Shown piece after piece: positions 16,355-19,876 of a DNA stretch of 19,876 nucleotides (positions are counted from its first letter, which is position 1; each line of letters opens with the position of its first letter). The position numbers and the translations under genes are program-made. This stretch comes from Bacillota bacterium. Lineage in GTDB: Bacteria > Bacillota > Clostridia > Acetivibrionales > DSM-1351. Below the pieces are notes generated by a model. That model saw nothing but the letters and a program-made list of their open reading frames with translations. It made no database searches and was not told the DNA's origin. Location: NCBI GenBank assembly GCA_023436515.1, contig JAEZIV010000469.1, positions 1-19,876 on the forward strand, written 5' to 3'.

Positions 16355-17687
16355 GTCCAAAGGTTAATATCCAGAAACAAATTGTCATATTATAATGCTG
16401 CCAGAACCAGATATGGTTGATAAAAGTATCTCTATATCCCTGAACAATATAATAAATAGGGTTTAGCTTAAACAGAAAGTGATACTTTTCTGGCATTATA
16501 TTAAAAGACCAAAATATTGGAGTCAGCCAAAATCCAAACTGAATTAATATAGCTACTATCTGTCCAAGATCTCTTAAAAACACAACAAGTGAAGATGTTA
16601 TCCATGATAATCCAAGTAAAAGAATAATTGATGCAAATAAATAATATATCACCTGAATATTATAAATACTAGGCTTATACCCATATACAAAGAACATTAC
16701 AAATATAATTACTATAAAAAATAAATGTATGAATAGTGAAGATAATATCCTAATAATCGGTAATGAGCTCACACGAAATACAACTTTTTTAACAAGATAA
16801 CTATTGTCTAGCACTGAGTTAGTTGCACTTTGTAGCCCATCAGAAAAGAAGAACCAGGGCACCATACCACATATAAGCCAAAGTACAAATGGAAAATCGC
16901 TCACTGGAGCTGATTTAAACCCTACTTGAAATACAAACCAAAAAATAAGTATTGTAATCATCGGCTGTATAAACGCCCATATTATACCTAAATATGAACC
17001 CAAATATCTGTTTTGCAGATCCTTTTTTGCTAATTCAAAAATAAGCCTTCTAGACTTTATCATGTCTTTAAGAAAAGCGAATACTCTTTTATATATAGTC
17101 ATAAAAATATATATGCAGCTAAGTAAAATCAGTAATAAACTTACAATTAGGTATGAATATATGCTATTGTTTGTATTTACCGATTTAAATATCTCACTTA
17201 CATCATCACTTACCAATGAGGGATCATTTCCTATATTTTTTAAATATAGAACATCATCCTTCATAACTATAGAAGCTATATCCTTTGAAAACTTAAATCC
17301 ATTATTTAAATCTTTAGCTGACCAAACATATTGTCTTTTAAAGTTATTTAATTTTATATCCTTGATAGCAACTTCACTAGGCATATTCCCAGTGTCTAGT
17401 CGGATTACTTTTATATCATTTTGGGGTAAAGTAAACTTTATTGTTTGAAAATCACTGTTGCCGGTGACATTTACTTTTATTGAAGCAGCTTCATTAAATT
17501 CCCCATCTTTTTCATCAATGTAAAAAAGCTGTATTTCATCGTCATGGTCAATCTTTATTGTTACATTGAGATTTAATGGCTTACCTTCTATAAAAAACTG
17601 CCATGGAGCCTGCAAACATACTATTATAATTGATAAAACAGCAATTACTAATGAAATTATTTTTAATGTTTTTTTACTTTTAAACAC
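16293..17687 (-). CDS. wzm: Polysaccharide ABC exporter permease (Wzm) with an extra N-terminal extracytoplasmic domain
   Basis: Membrane half of the exporter. Residues of about 205-464 are a normal ABC-2 polysaccharide permease with six hydrophobic helices, including KDLQNRYLGSYLGIIWAFI at 222-240, SDGLQSATNSVLDNSYLVKK at 282-301, LNPIYYIVQGYRDTF at 408-422 and the C-terminal RLRPHFADVL. Usual Wzm proteins are about 260 residues, so about 200 are added: a signal-anchor helix at 8-27, a soluble beta-rich domain at about 30-170, and a second helix at about 178-198. The added domain contains QLFYIDEKDGEFNEA and VIRLDTGNMP, matching a module in the YfhO-type protein of the same locus. The start is GTG with GAGGGG six bases upstream. 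It follows rfbB after 47 bases. Its natural partner gene is broken, so it presumably works with the Wzt at 375-1655. Confidence 0.93.
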   Translation of the reverse strand: MFKSKKTLKIISLVIAVLSIIIVCLQAPWQFFIEGKPLNLNVTIKIDHDDEIQLFYIDEKDGEFNEAASIKVNVTGNSDFQTIKFTLPQNDIKVIRLDTGNMPSEVAIKDIKLNNFKRQYVWSAKDLNNGFKFSKDIASIVMKDDVLYLKNIGNDPSLVSDDVSEIFKSVNTNNSIYSYLIVSLLLILLSCIYIFMTIYKRVFAFLKDMIKSRRLIFELAKKDLQNRYLGSYLGIIWAFIQPMITILIFWFVFQVGFKSAPVSDFPFVLWLICGMVPWFFFSDGLQSATNSVLDNSYLVKKVVFRVSSLPIIRILSSLFIHLFFIVIIFVMFFVYGYKPSIYNIQVIYYLFASIILLLGLSWITSSLVVFLRDLGQIVAILIQFGFWLTPIFWSFNIMPEKYHFLFKLNPIYYIVQGYRDTFINHIWFWQHYNMTICFWILTFGLFFAGILLFKRLRPHFADVL

Positions 17688-17712
17688 AATTTACCCCTCT
17701 TTGCCGAAACAT

Positions 17713-17731
17713 ATATATTAACATAATATAT
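17713..17731. repeat. Short AT-only inverted repeat between rfbB and wzm
   Basis: ATATATTA at 17713-17720 and TAATATAT at 17724-17731 form a perfect 8-bp stem with a 3-base loop in the 47-bp spacer. It lacks GC pairs and a following T-run, so it is at best a weak attenuating or RNA-processing hairpin. Confidence 0.3.
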
Positions 17732-17734
17732 TAT

Positions 17735-18784
17735 TTACCTACCCTCATACATCCTCTCATAATACTCCTGATACTCTCCAGACCTTATCTTCCCTGTCCA
17801 ATCAAGGTTATCAAGATACCATTTAATTGTTATTCCTATACCTTCATCAAACATAACCGTTGGTTCCCAGCCTAGCTCGTCCTTGATCTTAGCCGCATCA
17901 ATAGCATATCGCCTATCGTGTCCAGGCCTATCTTTAACATATTTAATCAAGCTCTCAGGCTTACCCAATTCCTTTAGTATCAGCTTAACTATCTCTATAT
18001 TTGCCTTTTCGTTATGACCACCAATATTATATACTTCACCAGACTTGCCACTGTGTAGCACCATGTCGATTGCTCTGCAATGATCTTCAACGTACAGCCA
18101 GTCCCTAATATTCATGCCATCTCCATACACAGGAAGGTCCTTATCTTCAAGTGCATTAGCTATCATCAACGGTATGAGCTTCTCGGGGAATTGGTATGGT
18201 CCATAGTTATTTGAGCACCTGGTTATATTTACATTAAGTCCAAAGGTCTCATGGTAAGCACGAACAAACATATCAGCGGAGGCCTTGCTAGCTGAATATG
18301 GACTATTTGGTGCTAGTGAAGTAGCCTCAGTAAAATATCCTGTCTCACCCAATGAGCCATATACCTCATCAGTGGATACCTGAAGGTATTTGTTGAGTAT
18401 CGAGTTCTCAGGGTTCTGGTTAATCCAATATTTTTTACAGGCATCAAGTAGTACTTGTGTTCCCATTATGTTGGTTTTCAAGAAAATCAGAGGCTCCGTG
18501 ATACTTCTGTCGACATGGGATTCTGCAGCAAAGTTAACCACATAGTTTGGCGCATATTTATTAAATATACTCTCAACCAATTCCGTATCACATATGTCGC
18601 CTTTAATGAAGGCGTAGTTTGAGCAACCCTCTACCCCTTTTAAGTTATCCAGATTACCGGCATAGGTCAAAGCATCAAGATTAATAAACTTATAATCAGG
18701 ATATTTATTGGTCATATATATAAGAAAATTACTCCCTATAAAGCCTGCTCCACCGGTAACCAAAACTGTTATTTTCTTACTCAT
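17735..18784 (-). CDS. rfbB: dTDP-glucose 4,6-dehydratase
   Basis: A cytoplasmic NAD-dependent extended SDR enzyme that converts dTDP-glucose to dTDP-4-keto-6-deoxyglucose, the branch point for dTDP-rhamnose (through RfbC and RfbD) and for the WecE product. The Rossmann motif TGGAGFIGSN is at 10-19, STDEVYG at 137-143 carries the catalytic D139 and E140, and YSASK at 163-167 is the YxxxK pair. RDWLYVEDHCRAI and RPGHDRRYAID complete the family signature. At 349 residues it is normal length. The start is the ATG at 18782-18784: AAGGGG lies nine bases upstream, whereas the ATG three codons earlier directly touches that site. Confidence 0.97.
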   Translation of the reverse strand: MSKKITVLVTGGAGFIGSNFLIYMTNKYPDYKFINLDALTYAGNLDNLKGVEGCSNYAFIKGDICDTELVESIFNKYAPNYVVNFAAESHVDRSITEPLIFLKTNIMGTQVLLDACKKYWINQNPENSILNKYLQVSTDEVYGSLGETGYFTEATSLAPNSPYSASKASADMFVRAYHETFGLNVNITRCSNNYGPYQFPEKLIPLMIANALEDKDLPVYGDGMNIRDWLYVEDHCRAIDMVLHSGKSGEVYNIGGHNEKANIEIVKLILKELGKPESLIKYVKDRPGHDRRYAIDAAKIKDELGWEPTVMFDEGIGITIKWYLDNLDWTGKIRSGEYQEYYERMYEGR

Positions 18785-18793
18785 ATAACACAT

Positions 18794-18799
18794 CCCCTT
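18794..18799 (-). promoter_or_regulatory. Ribosome binding site deciding the rfbB start
   Basis: AAGGGG on the minus strand abuts the upstream ATG (18791-18793) but is nine bases from the next in-frame ATG (18782-18784), so the second is preferred. Confidence 0.65.
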
Positions 18800-18818
18800 A
18801 AAATTTAATCATCAAACA

Positions 18819-19379
18819 TTAAAGTGTAACGTAATCTTGCTCAGCGAGAGTTTTCAATTTTCGATCTTTATCGGAAAGAGATAATTCACCGATGGCCTCC
18901 AATGGCCAAATGATACCTATTTCAGGATCATTCCATAATATTCCGCCCTCAAACTCTGGATGATAGAAATCAGTGCATTTATATGTAAACTCGGCTTCTT
19001 CGGAAAGAACAACGAATCCGTGAGCAAAGCCCTCCGGGACATATAACTGCTTGCGGTTTTCACCAGATAGGATAACTCCAAGCCACTTTTTGTAGGTCTT
19101 TGAACCCCTTCGCAAATCTACTGCCACATCGTAAACTTCACCAGATAGGGCTCTTACAAGCTTCCCCTGCTGATGTTGTGTCTGATAATGAAGGCCTCGA
19201 AGTACACCCCTTCGTGATTTGGATTGATTATCTTGAACAAAAGTCATTCCCAATCCATTCTCTTTAAAATCTCTCTCATTATATGTTTCCATGAAGTATC
19301 CACGATGATCACTAAAAACTTTTGGTTCTATGATTATAAGTCCTTCGATATCTGTTTCAATAAATTTGAATTGCCCCAT
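18819..19379 (-). CDS. rfbC: dTDP-4-dehydrorhamnose 3,5-epimerase
   Basis: A cytoplasmic cupin-fold epimerase that converts dTDP-4-keto-6-deoxyglucose to dTDP-4-keto-L-rhamnose. The family core is complete: DHRGYFMETYN at 24-34, FVQDNQSKSRRGVLRGLHYQ at 47-66 with catalytic H64, VYDVAVDLRRGSKTY at 82-96, LYVPEGFAHGFVVLS at 112-126, and FTYKCTDFY at 131-139 with the active-site tyrosine region. The 186-residue length is normal. GAGGAG precedes the ATG. It lies 41 bases after rfbA and 34 before rfbB. The final enzyme of dTDP-rhamnose synthesis, RfbD, is not in the window. Confidence 0.97.
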   Translation of the reverse strand: MGQFKFIETDIEGLIIIEPKVFSDHRGYFMETYNERDFKENGLGMTFVQDNQSKSRRGVLRGLHYQTQHQQGKLVRALSGEVYDVAVDLRRGSKTYKKWLGVILSGENRKQLYVPEGFAHGFVVLSEEAEFTYKCTDFYHPEFEGGILWNDPEIGIIWPLEAIGELSLSDKDRKLKTLAEQDYVTL

Positions 19380-19420
19380 CTATATACTCCTCTAGTTAAT
19401 TAAGCTTTATATGCTCCGAT

Positions 19421-19876
19421 TTATCTATAACCCTCTGCTATCTGCAGGAGGTACCTTCCATATTCGCTTCTCATCAGTGGCTTTGCCAACTCAATCAACT
19501 GATCGCGTCCGATATAGCCCTTTTTATAAGCTATTTCCTCGAGACAGGCAATGTAAAGTCCTTGTCTTTTCTGTACCGTTTCAACATAATTGCTTGCCTC
19601 AAGCATGTTATTATGAGTTCCCGTATCGAGCCATGCCATTCCTCGCCCTAGGAGTTTAACATTTAACTTACCTCTTCTCAGATACTCATTATTTACTGCA
19701 GTTATCTCAATCTCTCCTCTAGCTGACGGCTTTAAATTCTTAGAAATATCAACAACATCGTTATCATAGAAATAGAGCCCTGGTACTGCGTAGCGCGATT
19801 TAGGCTCCTTTGGCTTTTCTTCAATAGATATAACTCTACCATCATCAGAAAATTCAACTACTCCATAGTCCTGAGG
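19421..19876 (-). CDS. rfbA: Glucose-1-phosphate thymidylyltransferase, C-terminal half (cut by the right edge)
   Basis: An open frame enters from the window edge and gives 151 residues, the C-terminal half of the roughly 290-residue RfbA. DYGVVEF at the edge, [36 protein letters not shown] and [20 protein letters not shown] are the family's sugar-binding and catalytic segments, ending with [16 protein letters not shown]. It makes dTDP-glucose from dTTP and glucose-1-phosphate and is the first visible gene of the transcript. G+C is visibly higher here and in rfbC/rfbB than in the glycan cassette. Confidence 0.97.
   Translation of the reverse strand, partial: PQDYGVVEFSDDGRVISIEEKPKEPKSRYAVPGLYFYDNDVVDISKNLKPSARGEIEITAVNNEYLRRGKLNVKLLGRGMAWLDTGTHNNMLEASNYVETVQKRQGLYIACLEEIAYKKGYIGRDQLIELAKPLMRSEYGRYLLQIAEGYR

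Noticed and set aside
18785..18793. Earlier ATG for rfbB adding three residues
   Set aside because: The ribosome site touches this ATG with no spacing; the next ATG is nine bases away.
19411..19659. 82-codon plus-strand open frame at the right end
   Set aside because: It lies wholly opposite the conserved 3' end of rfbA.

Overview
The window is an interior piece of a cell-surface polysaccharide locus, with every recognisable gene on the minus strand, so it is transcribed right to left. The DNA is AT-rich, ribosome binding sites are AGGAGG-like, several starts are TTG or GTG, and the gene families fit a low-GC Gram-positive bacterium, most likely a clostridium (Lachnospiraceae-like). That placement is an inference from style, not from a marker gene.

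Right end (19.88-17.7 kb): rfbA (cut by the window edge), rfbC and rfbB make dTDP-sugar precursors on the route to dTDP-L-rhamnose. No rfbD is present. RfbB also supplies the 4-keto-6-deoxy sugar used by the WecE/WecD pair further along. Next is wzm, the membrane half of a polysaccharide ABC exporter, with an unusual extracytoplasmic domain of about 140 residues at its N-terminus. Immediately after it lies a wrecked wzt copy (15965-16208).

Middle (15.9-1.8 kb): a glycan assembly and modification cassette. In transcription order it holds a three-part protein with methyltransferase, kinase-like and coiled-coil regions that resembles the chain terminator/ruler WbdD; a hybrid glycosyltransferase with a GT-B N-half and a GT-A domain; a double GT2 glycosyltransferase; a YfhO-type GT-C membrane protein; wecE; a methyltransferase; a wecD-like acetyltransferase; a broken short-chain dehydrogenase; a GtrB/ArnC-like polyprenyl-phosphate glycosyltransferase; a broken SMR-type (EmrE-like) flippase; and another GT2.

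Left end (1.8-0 kb): the last codons of a second wzm, then an intact wzt with a C-terminal sugar-binding domain, then the start of a second WbdD-like methyltransferase, cut by the window edge.

The most striking structure is a 240-bp direct repeat, about 95% identical and ungapped, at 1562-1801 and 16115-16354 (offset 14,553 bp). It covers the wzm 3' end, the spacer and the wzt 5' end. The order wzm, wzt, WbdD-like gene therefore occurs twice. The right copy keeps wzm and lost wzt; the left copy keeps wzt and lost wzm. The only intact exporter pair is split by the whole cassette, and recombination between the repeats would delete the cassette and rejoin wzm to wzt exactly. The proposed working model is ABC-exporter-dependent synthesis of a rhamnose- and possibly Fuc4NAc-containing glycan, with length set by a WbdD-like coiled-coil ruler and the finished end recognised by Wzt.
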